From Micromonospora cremea (GTDB lineage: Bacteria; Actinomycetota; Actinomycetes; Mycobacteriales; Micromonosporaceae), in contig NZ_FSQT01000002.1 of NCBI RefSeq assembly GCF_900143515.1, forward strand, positions 741,001 to 805,000: a stretch of DNA of 64,000 nt. Reading direction: 5' to 3'. The notes beneath the pieces were generated by a model. That model did not search any database and was not told the DNA's origin. It worked only from the letters and a program-made list of their open reading frames with translations. Shown here piece after piece: positions 15,071 to 23,647 of this stretch. A program made the position numbers and the translations under genes. Position 1 is the first letter of the stretch. Each line of letters starts with the position of its first letter.

Positions 15071-15925
15071 TCAGTCGCCCGGTCTGCGGTGGACGACGAC
15101 GCAGGCCAACCCCGGGCCGGCGTGCGCGGCGACCACGGCGCCGGCCTCGGAGACGTACGTGTCGTGGAGCCGGTCGCCGAGCCGCTCAGTGAGCGCGGCG
15201 AGCAGCGCCTCGGCCCGCTGTGGCGCGGCCAGGTGGTGCACCCCGAGGTCCACCTCGTCGTCCCCGGCCGCCTCGACGGCCAGGTCGACCAGCCGGGCCA
15301 CTCCCCTGCTGGCGGTGCGCACCTTCTCCCGCAGCACGATCGCTCCGTCCGGCATGTGCATGATGGGCTTGACCGACAGGGCGGTGCCGAGCAAGGCCTC
15401 GGCGGCGTTGATCCGGCCGCCCCGGCGGAGGAACTCCAGCGTGTCGACGTAGAACCAGACGGTGGTCCGGGCGACGGCGGCGAGGGCCGCGTCGCGTACA
15501 CCGGACAGGTCGGCGCCGGCTTCGGCGGCGGTGGCGGCCGCGATGGCCGGGAAGCCGAGCCCCATGCCGGCCGAGCGGCTGTCCACGACCTCGACCCGGC
15601 CGTCCAGGTCGGCGGCGGCGAGCCGGGCCGCTTCGACCGTGCCGGACAGGCCGGCGGAGAGGTGCACCGAGACGACACCGTCGGCGCCGGCGTCGAGGAG
15701 CCGGCGGTACGTCTGGGCGAACTGCTCGGGCGCCGGCCGGGAGGTGCTGGCCGTGACCCGCCGGCCGCTCAGCGCCAGGGTGGCGTCGGCGGGCTGGGTC
15801 TCCACCCCCTCCAGTCCCTCCGCGCCGTTGAGCACGACGGTCAGCGGCACGACGGTCAGTCGGTGCGTCTGCACCAGGTCGGGTGGAAGGTAGGCGGTGG
15901 AGTCGGTGACGACCGCGACGGGCAT
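15071..15925 (-). CDS. DegV family fatty-acid-binding protein
   Basis: A 284-residue DegV protein. These two-domain cytoplasmic proteins bind a fatty acid and, in Firmicutes, present it to fatty acid kinase FakA. VAVVTDSTAYLPPDL is the N-terminal signature, SGRRVTASTSRPAPEQF and VHLSAGLSGTVEAARL bind the carboxylate, and TLEFLRRGGRINAAEALLG is the C-domain hallmark. ATG 15925 begins the conserved MPVAVVTDS; an in-frame GTG lies three codons earlier. No kinase partner is nearby. Confidence 0.9.
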   Translation of the reverse strand: MPVAVVTDSTAYLPPDLVQTHRLTVVPLTVVLNGAEGLEGVETQPADATLALSGRRVTASTSRPAPEQFAQTYRRLLDAGADGVVSVHLSAGLSGTVEAARLAAADLDGRVEVVDSRSAGMGLGFPAIAAATAAEAGADLSGVRDAALAAVARTTVWFYVDTLEFLRRGGRINAAEALLGTALSVKPIMHMPDGAIVLREKVRTASRGVARLVDLAVEAAGDDEVDLGVHHLAAPQRAEALLAALTERLGDRLHDTYVSEAGAVVAAHAGPGLACVVVHRRPGD

Positions 15926-16010
15926 GCCCGGCACGCTAGTCGATCGGGGCGTTGAACGCCGAGGCGCCGGCGCGCGCCGGGCAGTGGGGCCGGCCGGGAC
16001 GGGGCGGTGT

Positions 16011-16640
16011 TCAGACCGCGTCGACGACGGCCGGGACGGTGATCAGGCCGACGTTGTGGGCCCGCAGCTGCCAACCCCGGACGTCGTCGTGTCGCAGCTC
16101 GGTCCAGTGGCAGTTGGCCAGCGAGCCGATGCTGCGCAGCACGCCGGCGTCCCAGCCGAGCAGGTGACCGACGCCCTGCCGGGAGCCGCCACCGTGGGTG
16201 GCGATCACCACGGTGCCGCCGGGTGCCGCGTCGGCGGCCTCCTGCAACGCGGCGGCGACCCGCTGGCCCAGGTCGTGCAGGGGCTCAAGGTCCGCGCCCG
16301 GGGCCGGGTCGCCGGCCCGCCAGCGGGCGTACTCGACGGGGAAACGCTCGGCGACCTCGGTGAGGTGCAGGCCCTGCCACTGCCCGAAGTGCCGCTCGCG
16401 CAGCCGGGCGTCGGTGCGGACCGGCAGGCCGGTCAGCGCGGCCAGCGCGGCGGCGGTCTCCGCGGCGCGGCTCAGGTCGCTGGACACGATGGCGTCCGGA
16501 CGCAGCGACGCGAGCAGCGGGGCGGCGTCGCGGGCCTGGTCGCGGCCAAGCTCGTTGAGGGGTACGTCGGTCTGCCCCTGGACGCGGTTGGCGGCGTTCC
16601 AGTCGGTGTTGCCGTGCCGCCAGATGATCAGCCGGGTCAT
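16011..16640 (-). CDS. Histidine phosphatase family protein
   Basis: A 209-residue member of the phosphoglycerate mutase-like superfamily. The phospho-accepting histidine is in LIIWRHGNTDWN, the second catalytic histidine in VIATHGGGSR, and ERHFGQWQGL carries the usual acidic partner region. Its ATG overlaps the rsfS stop (ATGA), as is common in actinobacteria where this gene follows rsfS and nadD. The true substrate is unknown; glucosyl-3-phosphoglycerate phosphatase is a plausible actinobacterial role but cannot be assigned from sequence alone. Confidence 0.85.
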   Translation of the reverse strand: MTRLIIWRHGNTDWNAANRVQGQTDVPLNELGRDQARDAAPLLASLRPDAIVSSDLSRAAETAAALAALTGLPVRTDARLRERHFGQWQGLHLTEVAERFPVEYARWRAGDPAPGADLEPLHDLGQRVAAALQEAADAAPGGTVVIATHGGGSRQGVGHLLGWDAGVLRSIGSLANCHWTELRHDDVRGWQLRAHNVGLITVPAVVDAV

Positions 16641-17044
16641 TCGGCCGTGGCGGACCCGCTGGCGTCGGCCTCGACCAGGTCGCGGTCGACGAACGGGATC
16701 GTGGGGCAGTCCTTCCAGAGCCGGTCGAGCGCGTAGAACTCGCGCTCCTCGGTGTGCTGGACGTGCACCACGATGTCGACGTAGTCGAGCAGCACCCAGC
16801 GGCCACCACGCTCACCCTCGCGCCGCACCGGCTTGGCCTTCTCCGGCAGCTCCAGCAGGCGCTCCTCGATGGCGTCGACGATGGCAAGCACCTGACGCTC
16901 GTTGGGGGCGGCGGCGAGCACGAACGCGTCGGTGATGGCGAGCTGGTCGCCGACGTCGATGATGGTGATGTCCTGCGCCTTCTTGTCGGCGGCGGCCTGG
17001 GCGGCGGCGATTGCCAGCTCGTGAGCGCGTTCGGAAACTGTCAC
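16637..17044 (-). CDS. rsfS: Ribosome silencing factor RsfS
   Basis: A 135-residue protein of the RsfS/Iojap family, which binds ribosomal protein uL14 and prevents joining of the subunits when nutrients are short. DITIIDVGDQLAITDAFVLA and GGRWVLLDYVDIVVHVQH are the family core. GAAGGAGAACG precedes the GTG at 17044, fixing the start. Order nadD-rsfS-phosphatase is conserved in actinobacteria; the phosphatase overlaps its stop. Confidence 0.93.
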   Translation of the reverse strand: MTVSERAHELAIAAAQAAADKKAQDITIIDVGDQLAITDAFVLAAAPNERQVLAIVDAIEERLLELPEKAKPVRREGERGGRWVLLDYVDIVVHVQHTEEREFYALDRLWKDCPTIPFVDRDLVEADASGSATAE

Positions 17045-17154
17045 CGTTCTCCTTCGATCAACCGTGCGATCCTCCAAGCGTCTCATACCCGGCGGCGCCC
17101 CGACTTGTCAGTTCTGGTCGATTAGCCGCATGAATGGGGGTGAATCGGGCGTGG

Positions 17155-17751
17155 TCAGCGCTGATACAGGTGCCGTTTGGCGATGTACTGCACCACACCG
17201 TCGGGCACCAGGTACCAGACCGGCTCACCCCGGGCCACCCGGTCACGGCAGTCGGTCGACGAGATGGCCATCGCCGGCACCTGGATCAGGCTGACGGTGT
17301 CCGCGGGTAGGTGCTTGTCGGTGAGCTGGAAGCCGGGCCGGGTCACCCCGATGAAGTGGGCCAGCTCGAAGATCTCATCCAGATCCTTCCACGACAGGAT
17401 GCGTTGCAGCGCGTCCGCGCCGGTGATGAAGAACAGCTGCACCTTGGGGCCGTACTCGGCCTGGAGGTCGCGCAGCGTGTCGACGGTGTAGGTCGGCCCG
17501 CTCCGGTCGATGTCGACCCGGCTGACCTGGAACCGGGGGTTGGAGGCGGTGGCGATGACCGTCATCAGGTACCGGTCCTCGGCGGGGCTGACCGGCTCGT
17601 CGGCCTTCTGCCACGGCTGCCCGGTGGGGACGAAGACCACCTCGTCCAGGCCGAAGCGGTCGGCCACCTCGCTCGCCGCGACAAGGTGCCCGTGGTGGAT
17701 CGGGTCGAAGGTGCCACCCATGATCCCGATCCGCCGGATGTCTTCCTCCAC
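17155..17751 (-). CDS. nadD: Nicotinate-nucleotide adenylyltransferase
   Basis: A 198-residue NadD, which joins ATP and nicotinate mononucleotide to give deamido-NAD in NAD biosynthesis. [20 protein letters not shown] contains the nucleotidyltransferase motif GTFDPxHxGH, and the C-terminal [14 protein letters not shown] is the ISSTxIR-like loop; here Cys-Arg follows the TD. GTG 17751 gives the usual short leader before the motif. Leftward operon with rsfS, 110 bases apart. Confidence 0.93.
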   Translation of the reverse strand: MEEDIRRIGIMGGTFDPIHHGHLVAASEVADRFGLDEVVFVPTGQPWQKADEPVSPAEDRYLMTVIATASNPRFQVSRVDIDRSGPTYTVDTLRDLQAEYGPKVQLFFITGADALQRILSWKDLDEIFELAHFIGVTRPGFQLTDKHLPADTVSLIQVPAMAISSTDCRDRVARGEPVWYLVPDGVVQYIAKRHLYQR

Positions 17752-17840
17752 CCCGTGATCGTAGGCCGGGCGCCGCGGCGGACCGCCCCGGCCCGGCGGC
17801 CGGTGACGCTCGCGTCCGGCCATGCCGCGATCGGCGCGGC

Positions 17841-17862
17841 GCTGCCCCAGATCTGGGGCAGC
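17841..17862. promoter_or_regulatory. Perfect 22-bp palindrome between nadD and padR
   Basis: GCTGCCCCAGA and its exact complement meet without a spacer. It lies about 90 bases upstream of nadD and 120 bases upstream of the PadR gene, in the shared divergent promoter region. A dimeric regulator site is more likely than a terminator because there is no loop. Confidence 0.5.
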
Positions 17863-17924
17863 TCTACAGGCGGCCGGACCCCCATCCGGGACCGACCGCG
17901 GCATCTGGGGGTCGCGGTACAAGC

Positions 17925-17952
17925 ACTTGCAGGCATATACTCGCCGGCAAGT
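17925..17952 (+). promoter_or_regulatory. Promoter and likely PadR operator
   Basis: A TATACT -10 box at 17936-17941 lies between inverted half-sites ACTTGC (17925-17930) and GCAAGT (17947-17952). The placement 33 bases before the PadR start suggests autorepression by the encoded regulator. Confidence 0.55.
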
Positions 17953-17984
17953 AATCGGGTACGAGCAAGAGGACGGGAGTCGTC

Positions 17985-18647
17985 GTGCCGAAGCGACGCA
18001 AGGTCGGCAACCTGTTGGCGCTGGCCGTGCTGTCCGCCCTGGTCCAGCGGCCGATGCACCCGTACGAGATCGCCACCGCACTTCGCGCCTGGGGCAAGGA
18101 CCAGGACATGGAGTTCAAGTGGGGGTCGTTCTACACGGTGATCCGCAACATGGACAAACACGACATGATCGAGGCCGTGGAGAGCGTCCGCGACGGGCGG
18201 CGGCCGGAACGCACCGTCTACCGGATCACCGACGTGGGGCGGGCGGAGCTGGTCGACTGGGCCCGCGAGCTGGTCTCCACCCCGATGCCGGAGCATCCCC
18301 GCTTCCGGGCCGGCCTGTCCGTGCTCGCCGCGCTGCATCCCGACGAGGCCACCGACCTGCTGCGGCAGCGGCTCGACCTGCTGGACGACGCGATCCGCCA
18401 GGACCGCGCAACGCTCGACGCGCACCTGCGGGAGATCCCGCGGCTGTTTCTGGTGGAGTCGGAGTACGACCTGGCCATGCGGGCCGCCGAGGCGACCTGG
18501 CTACGAGCCCTGCTCGCCGAGCTGACCTCGGGCGACTACCCAGGGCTGGACACCTGGCGGGCCTTCCACGAGACCGGCGAGATGCCGGCGGAGCTGACCG
18601 CGCTGGCGGAGAGGACCAGCACCCCGGCCCCTGACACCCCCGACTGA
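17985..18647 (+). CDS. PadR family transcriptional regulator
   Basis: A 220-residue PadR repressor. The N-terminal winged helix runs from [20 protein letters not shown] to [20 protein letters not shown], with the wing [15 protein letters not shown]; the C-terminal PadR-C helices ([11 protein letters not shown] through [20 protein letters not shown]) form the dimer. PadR proteins bind small aromatic or antibiotic-like ligands and release divergent or adjacent enzyme or exporter genes. The FAD monooxygenase gene downstream is the likely target, though a terminator separates the two. GTG 17985 has GAGGACGGGAG upstream. Confidence 0.9.
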   Translation: MPKRRKVGNLLALAVLSALVQRPMHPYEIATALRAWGKDQDMEFKWGSFYTVIRNMDKHDMIEAVESVRDGRRPERTVYRITDVGRAELVDWARELVSTPMPEHPRFRAGLSVLAALHPDEATDLLRQRLDLLDDAIRQDRATLDAHLREIPRLFLVESEYDLAMRAAEATWLRALLAELTSGDYPGLDTWRAFHETGEMPAELTALAERTSTPAPDTPD

Positions 18648-18652
18648 CGGAC

Positions 18653-18688
18653 GGCTCCGGCGGGGTGCGCCAACACCCCGCCGGAGCC
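18653..18688 (+). terminator. Terminator, 15-bp stem
   Basis: GGCTCCGGCGGGGTG at 18653-18667 pairs perfectly with 18674-18688 around a 6-base loop, directly after the PadR stop. Confidence 0.85.
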
Positions 18689-18807
18689 CTTACCTCGAAC
18701 CGACACCTGGGAAGGCGCCCGGCCCGAAGCGGCAACCACGAGGATAACCGCGCTCCCTCCCAGGTCGGTTCGCACGCGCACGCACCGACGACACCCAGGG
18801 AGAGAGC

Positions 18808-20022
18808 ATGACCACGGTACGAACCGCGATCGTCATCGGCGGCGGCATCGCCGGTCCGGTGACAGCGCTCGCACTGCGCCGCGCCGGCATCACCGCCACC
18901 GTCCACGAGGCGTACCCCGCCACCGCCAGCGGGGTCGGCGGCATCGGCGGCACCCTCGCGCTCGCGCCCAACGGGGTGGCGGCCCTGCGCACGGTGGGCG
19001 CGGACGAGGCGGTGACGGCGATCGCCACCCCGATCGAGCGCACCGCGATGGCCGTCGGACGCCGCCACATCGACCTGCCCACGCTGGCCGGGGTGCCACC
19101 GCTGCGGGTGGTGCACCGGGCCGAGCTGCACCGGGTGCTGCACGACCGGGCGGTCGCCGAGGGCGTCCCGTTCGCGTACGGCAAGCGGTTGGTCGCCGCC
19201 GAGCAGACGGAGAGCGGCGTGACCGCCCGCTTCGAGGACGGCAGCAGCGCCACCGCCGACGTCCTGGTCGGCGCCGACGGCATCCGCTCGACGGTCCGCG
19301 GTCTCATCGACCCGGCCGCGCCCGGTCCGCGGTTCACCGGGCTGCTCGGCTTCGAGGCGGTGGCCCGGCACGAGGTGGACGTCGAGCCGGGCACGATGAC
19401 CTTCGCGTTCGGGCGACGCGGCTACTACCTCTACTGGCCGGAGCCCGGCGGCGGCACCCGCTGGGGTGCCAACCTGCCGCACCAGCGGCCGTTGAGCCTG
19501 GTCGAGGCCCGCGCGGTGCCGGCGGCGCAGTGGCTGGACACGCTGCGTACCAGCTACGGCGACGACGATCCGGGCCGGGAGCTGATGGCGACCAGCAGCG
19601 CCGACGAGCTCCAGGTCGTCGGCTCGTTGCAGATCATGCCGCCCGTGCCGCACTGGCACCGGGGGCGGATGGTGCTCGTCGGCGACGCGGCGCACGCGCC
19701 GTCGAACAGCTCCGGTCAGGGCGCGTCGCTGGCGATCGAGAGCGCGGTGCAGCTCGCCCGCTGCCTGCGTGACCTGCCGGACGTGGGGTCGGCGTTCACG
19801 GCGTTCGAACGGCTGCGGCGCGCGAGGGTGGAGAAGGTCGCCGCCAGAGCGGCGCGAATCAACCAGGCCAAGGCGCCGGGGCCGGTCGCCCGGACGCTGA
19901 TGCCGCTGCTGATGCCACTGCTGACGCGCACCGCGATGGACCCGGAGAAGACGGTCGCCGACGAGCAGCGCTACGTCATCGACTGGGACGCCCCGGTCAC
20001 GACGGAGCCGGCGCTGCGCTGA
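18808..20022 (+). CDS. FAD-dependent monooxygenase
   Basis: A 404-residue flavoprotein of the aromatic hydroxylase class (group A monooxygenases). AIVIGGGIAGPVTALALRRA is the Rossmann GxGxxG FAD site, DVLVGADGIRSTVR the DG motif, and MVLVGDAAHAPSNSSGQGAS the second FAD motif (GD). It would hydroxylate an unknown, probably aromatic or polyketide-like substrate with NAD(P)H and oxygen. AGGGAGAGAGC precedes the ATG. The upstream PadR regulator suggests induction by a xenobiotic or antibiotic; resistance by hydroxylation is one possibility. Confidence 0.88.
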   Translation: MTTVRTAIVIGGGIAGPVTALALRRAGITATVHEAYPATASGVGGIGGTLALAPNGVAALRTVGADEAVTAIATPIERTAMAVGRRHIDLPTLAGVPPLRVVHRAELHRVLHDRAVAEGVPFAYGKRLVAAEQTESGVTARFEDGSSATADVLVGADGIRSTVRGLIDPAAPGPRFTGLLGFEAVARHEVDVEPGTMTFAFGRRGYYLYWPEPGGGTRWGANLPHQRPLSLVEARAVPAAQWLDTLRTSYGDDDPGRELMATSSADELQVVGSLQIMPPVPHWHRGRMVLVGDAAHAPSNSSGQGASLAIESAVQLARCLRDLPDVGSAFTAFERLRRARVEKVAARAARINQAKAPGPVARTLMPLLMPLLTRTAMDPEKTVADEQRYVIDWDAPVTTEPALR

Positions 20023-20026
20023 GCCG

Positions 20027-20058
20027 GGCGCGGGGTGGCCCGCCAGCCACCCCGCGCC
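20027..20058. terminator. Bidirectional terminator, 13-bp stem
   Basis: GGCGCGGGGTGGC at 20027-20039 pairs with 20046-20058 between the converging monooxygenase and pepN genes. Confidence 0.8.
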
Positions 20059-20066
20059 TGCCGGTC

Positions 20067-22583
20067 TCAGGCCGCCGCGGCGGCCACCGCCGTCCGGGCG
20101 ACCAGCGCGCGGCGCAGGTCGTCGTCGGCGTCGGTGATCACCCGACGCAGTCCGGGGGTCAGGTCGTCGCGGGCCAGCAGTGCCGCGGCCGCCTCCCGGG
20201 TCGGCTGTGCCACGGCGTAGCGGGGGAACGCCAGAGCGGCCACCCGGTCGGCCGTCCAGGGGGTGCGCCGGCGCGCGGCCGCTGGCATGTCCGCGAAGTA
20301 CCGCTCGACGTACGCCGCGGTCAGCTCGCTCTGCTCGGGTTGCCAGAATCCCTCGGCGGTCGCCTCCAGCAGCCGGTTGGACAGCTCGGTGTCCCGCACG
20401 ATGATCTCCCACGCCGCCTGCTTGGCGGCCGGGTCGGGCAGGGCGGCGCGGCAGCGGGCGGCCCGCTCGGCGCCGGTGGCGCTGGGGTCGGCGGCCGCCT
20501 CGGCGGCGATCTCCGCCTCGCCGGCCGCGCCCAGCACCACCAGCCGACGCAGCACCGCCCAGCGCAGCTCGGCGTCGACCTTCAGGCCGGCCGGCACGTC
20601 GCGCCCGGCGAGCCAGCCGGTGAGCAGGTCGGCGTCGGTGGTCGCGGCGATCCAGCCCCGCGCGGCGGCCAGCTGCAACGACTCCCCCGCCGGCGCGCCG
20701 TCGAGCAACTGCCGGCACGCCCCGGCGATCCGGGCCAGCGCGGCGGACCGGGTCAGCGGGTCGAGGTAGCGGTCGACCAGTGACCGGCTGAGGGTGAGCA
20801 CGTCCTCCGCGATGGTCACCTCGGTCTCGGCCGGCAGCGCGGCGACCATCAGGTCGACCAGGCCCGTCACGGGCCGCTCGCCGTCGGTCGCCGCGTCCAG
20901 CGCCTCGCTCCACAGCACCGCCCGCGCCAGTGGGTCGGCCAGCCCGGGCAGCACCAGCGGTACGGCCTCCGCCGACGCCGGGTCGAGGCGCACCTTGGCG
21001 AACGTGAGGTCGCCGTCGTTGGGCAGCAGCAGCCGGGCCGCCGGGGCGCCGGTCAGCTCGCCGAGCACGGTCCGCCCGCCGTCGGTGGCCGGGTCGAGGT
21101 CCACCTCGTCGCGCACCACCGTGCCGTCCGCCGAGTAGCGGCCCACGCCGACCCGGTGCGGGCGCAGCACCGGGTGCGACTCGGGCGCGGTCTGCACCAC
21201 GGCCACCTCGGTGTAGCGGCCGTCGGCGTCGACGGCGACCTCGACGCGCAGCGTGTTGACCTGCGCCTGGCGCAGCCACAGCTCAGCCCAGCCGGACAGG
21301 TCCCGGCCGCTGGCGGCGGAGAGGCTGGCCAGCAGGTCGGCGAGGGTGGCGTTGCCGAAGCGGTGCACGGCGAAGTGCGCGTTCAGGCCGGCGAGGAACG
21401 CCTCGTCACCGAGCCACGCGACCAACTGCCGCAGCACGCTGGCGCCCTTGGCGTACGAGATGCCGTCGAAGTTGAGCAGGCCCTCGTCGGCGTCGGCCAC
21501 CTCCTTCGGGGCGACCGGGTGGGTGGAGGGGCGCTGGTCGGCGGCGTAACCCCAGGCCTTGCGGCGCATGGCGAAGGTGGTCCACGCCTGGTCGAAGCGG
21601 GTCGCCTCGGCGGTGACCCGGGTGCCCAGGTACTCGGCGAAGGACTCGTTCAGCCACAGGTCGTCCCACCAGCGCATGGTGACCAGGTCGCCGAACCACA
21701 TGTGCGCCATCTCGTGCGCGATGGTGGTGGCCCGCTGCTCCCGCTGGGTGTCGGTGACCGCCGAGCGGAACACGTAGTCGTCGCGGAAGGTGACGATGCC
21801 CGGGTTTTCCATGGCGCCGGCGTTGAACTCGGGCACGAACGCCTGGTCGTACTTGCCGAACGGGTAGCGCTCGGTGAAGAGCTGGTGGAACCGGTCCAGG
21901 CACTGCCGGGTGATGGTGAAGAGCTCGTCGGCGTCGGCGTCCAGGTGCTCGGCGAGCGACCGGCGGCAGTAGATGCCCAGCGGCACGCCGTCGTGCTCAG
22001 CCCGCCGCACGTGGTACGGCCCGGCGATCAGCGAGAAGAAGTAGGTGGCCAGCGGCGCGGTCGGGGCGAACTCCCAGCGGCCGGGCGCGGGGTTGGCGGT
22101 CACCTCGGCGTTGCTGGCCACCGTCCACTCTGGCGGGGCGGTGACCGTGAGGGTGAATGACGCCTTGAGGTCGGGCTGGTCGAAGGCGGCGAAGATGCGC
22201 TGCACGTTGTCGAGGAAGGTCACCGCGTAGAGGTAGGTCTCGCCGTCGGCCGGGTCGACGAAGCGGTGCATGCCCTCCCCGGTGTTGGAGTACGCCATCT
22301 CCGCCTCGACGACCAGGGTGTTCGCCGCCTCCAGGTCGGTCAGCGGGAGCCGGTTGTCGGTCAACGCCTCGGGGTCGACGTCACGGTCGTTGAGGCGTAC
22401 CGCCAGCAATGTGGCGGGTTTGACCTCGGCGAAGGTCGCGGCGCCGGGGGTCGCCCGGAACCGGATCTCGACGCGGGAGCGGAACAGGTCGCCGCCACCG
22501 GTCAGGTCGAGGTCCACCTGATAGGACTCGACAGTAATCGCCGCGCCACGCGCGGTCGCCTCTACACGGGTCAGGCTCGGCAT
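20067..22583 (-). CDS. pepN: Aminopeptidase N (M1 family)
   Basis: An 838-residue zinc aminopeptidase, normal for actinobacterial PepN. GAMEN substrate-recognition motif, HEMAHMWFGD with HExxH, and NESFAEY supplying the third zinc ligand are all present in that order, followed by the ERAP1-like helical C-terminal domain. It removes N-terminal residues from peptides in the cytoplasm. ATG 22583 begins the conserved MPSLTRVEA; the longer open frame upstream overlaps the DUF397 gene and is unlikely. It converges with the monooxygenase gene. Confidence 0.93.
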   Translation of the reverse strand: MPSLTRVEATARGAAITVESYQVDLDLTGGGDLFRSRVEIRFRATPGAATFAEVKPATLLAVRLNDRDVDPEALTDNRLPLTDLEAANTLVVEAEMAYSNTGEGMHRFVDPADGETYLYAVTFLDNVQRIFAAFDQPDLKASFTLTVTAPPEWTVASNAEVTANPAPGRWEFAPTAPLATYFFSLIAGPYHVRRAEHDGVPLGIYCRRSLAEHLDADADELFTITRQCLDRFHQLFTERYPFGKYDQAFVPEFNAGAMENPGIVTFRDDYVFRSAVTDTQREQRATTIAHEMAHMWFGDLVTMRWWDDLWLNESFAEYLGTRVTAEATRFDQAWTTFAMRRKAWGYAADQRPSTHPVAPKEVADADEGLLNFDGISYAKGASVLRQLVAWLGDEAFLAGLNAHFAVHRFGNATLADLLASLSAASGRDLSGWAELWLRQAQVNTLRVEVAVDADGRYTEVAVVQTAPESHPVLRPHRVGVGRYSADGTVVRDEVDLDPATDGGRTVLGELTGAPAARLLLPNDGDLTFAKVRLDPASAEAVPLVLPGLADPLARAVLWSEALDAATDGERPVTGLVDLMVAALPAETEVTIAEDVLTLSRSLVDRYLDPLTRSAALARIAGACRQLLDGAPAGESLQLAAARGWIAATTDADLLTGWLAGRDVPAGLKVDAELRWAVLRRLVVLGAAGEAEIAAEAAADPSATGAERAARCRAALPDPAAKQAAWEIIVRDTELSNRLLEATAEGFWQPEQSELTAAYVERYFADMPAAARRRTPWTADRVAALAFPRYAVAQPTREAAAALLARDDLTPGLRRVITDADDDLRRALVARTAVAAAAA

Positions 22584-22652
22584 CCGCTTATCCTGCCCGA
22601 TGGGGATCCGCACGCGGTCACCACACGACCCTCGGCACCGGAGGAAAGAACC

Positions 22653-22871
22653 ATGGCGCAGCACCCCAAGGGCGACTTCGACCTCTCTCGGGCGGTCTGG
22701 CAGCGGGCCGACGGGGACACGTCCGACAGCGCCGTCGAGGTCGCCTTCGTCGACGACCTGATCGGGATGCGCAACTCCGCCGAACCGGAGGGGCCGGTGC
22801 TGGTCTTCACCCAGGCCGAGTGGGACGCGTTCGTCGCCGGCGCGCAGGACGGCGAGTTCGACCTGGACTGA
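22653..22871 (+). CDS. DUF397 domain protein
   Basis: A 72-residue protein of the actinomycete DUF397 group. The core VWQRADGDTSDSAVEVAFVD is followed by VLVFTQAEWDAFVAGAQDGE, the conserved FTxxEWxAFxxGxxxGEFD ending. GGAGGAAAG precedes the ATG at 22653. DUF397 proteins are often encoded beside XRE regulators with which they act in development; no XRE gene is adjacent here, so it is a stand-alone copy. Confidence 0.88.
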   Translation: MAQHPKGDFDLSRAVWQRADGDTSDSAVEVAFVDDLIGMRNSAEPEGPVLVFTQAEWDAFVAGAQDGEFDLD

Positions 22872-22976
22872 CCGCCCACGCCAGCGCCGTGCCGGTGCCG
22901 GAGCGGCGATGCGGGGGTGTACCGATGCCCGCGACACCCCCACATCGCCGACTCGTGGCCGGCCGCCGGCGAGCCG

Positions 22977-23225
22977 TCAGCCATCGCAGGGACCGTCGCC
23001 GTCGCCCCAGCCGAGGCCGCCGGGGCCTGGGGCGTGGTGAAAGCCGGGATGCTCGGCCACGTCGACGCAGCGCTCGCCGTCCGGGCCGAACGCCCCGCAG
23101 AACAGCCGCTCGGCGCGATGCCAGGCATCGGCCGGCGACAGGGCCGCCGCGCCGATCGCCAGCTCCGGGCGGAGCAGGCTCAGCGCCTCCGCGTACGCCA
23201 CCGCCAGCTCGCGGGCGTCGGCCAT
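22977..23225 (-). CDS. Conserved-looking hypothetical protein
   Basis: At least 82 residues from ATG 23225; an in-frame GTG at 23252 would add nine residues (VHLGFTAAG). ADARELAVAYAEALSLLRPE and PADAWHRAERLFCGAFGPDG look like a real globular or helical protein, and the C-terminal tail is Gly/Asp/His-rich. No Shine-Dalgarno is convincing, so the start is uncertain. No known domain recognised. Confidence 0.5.
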   Translation of the reverse strand: MADARELAVAYAEALSLLRPELAIGAAALSPADAWHRAERLFCGAFGPDGERCVDVAEHPGFHHAPGPGGLGWGDGDGPCDG

Positions 23226-23647
23226 GCCGGCCGCCGTGAAGCCCAGGTGCACCGTGAAAAACCGGTGCGGCCGGGTGGGCCGCCGGGGCGGACCGATCAG
23301 CGCCCCCGGGTCCCGACCACGGCCCGCGCCGAGGCCCCGACCGCCCGCCGCTGCCGCCAGTGCGGCGATCTGTTGTCCCGCATTCCGCCCTCCCCCGTGA
23401 TCCCTTGTCCCGGCCCGGCCGCAACACCGGCCCCAACCGCCCCGACCCTCGTCGCGCCGGCCACTCACCCGAAACTCAACCAGGTTCCCGCGCCGGTGGG
23501 AGGGGCCAGCGGACGCCGATCCGGTGGCCGCGCCGCACCCACCGGCCGGCGCGCGACCGATGCCGGCGGTGCTGATTCAGGAGCTCCGACCCGGGTAGAC
23601 GCACCCGGCCGAGCAGACCGGCCGGCACCCGCACGTGAGGAGACCCG
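23226..23647. other. GC-rich intergenic stretch
   Basis: Open frames cross this stretch on both strands but none has a ribosome binding site or a recognisable product. It should hold the leftward promoter of the gene at 23225 and the rightward promoter of the P450 gene. No repeat or tRNA seen. Confidence 0.5.

Noticed and set aside
18226..21279. 1017-codon leftward open frame, and similar very long frames at 34942-38076 (+) and 44276-47401 (+)
   Set aside because: They lie antisense or out of frame to padR/monooxygenase/pepN, rne and ileS. Long spurious frames are expected in high-GC DNA and their products are low-complexity.
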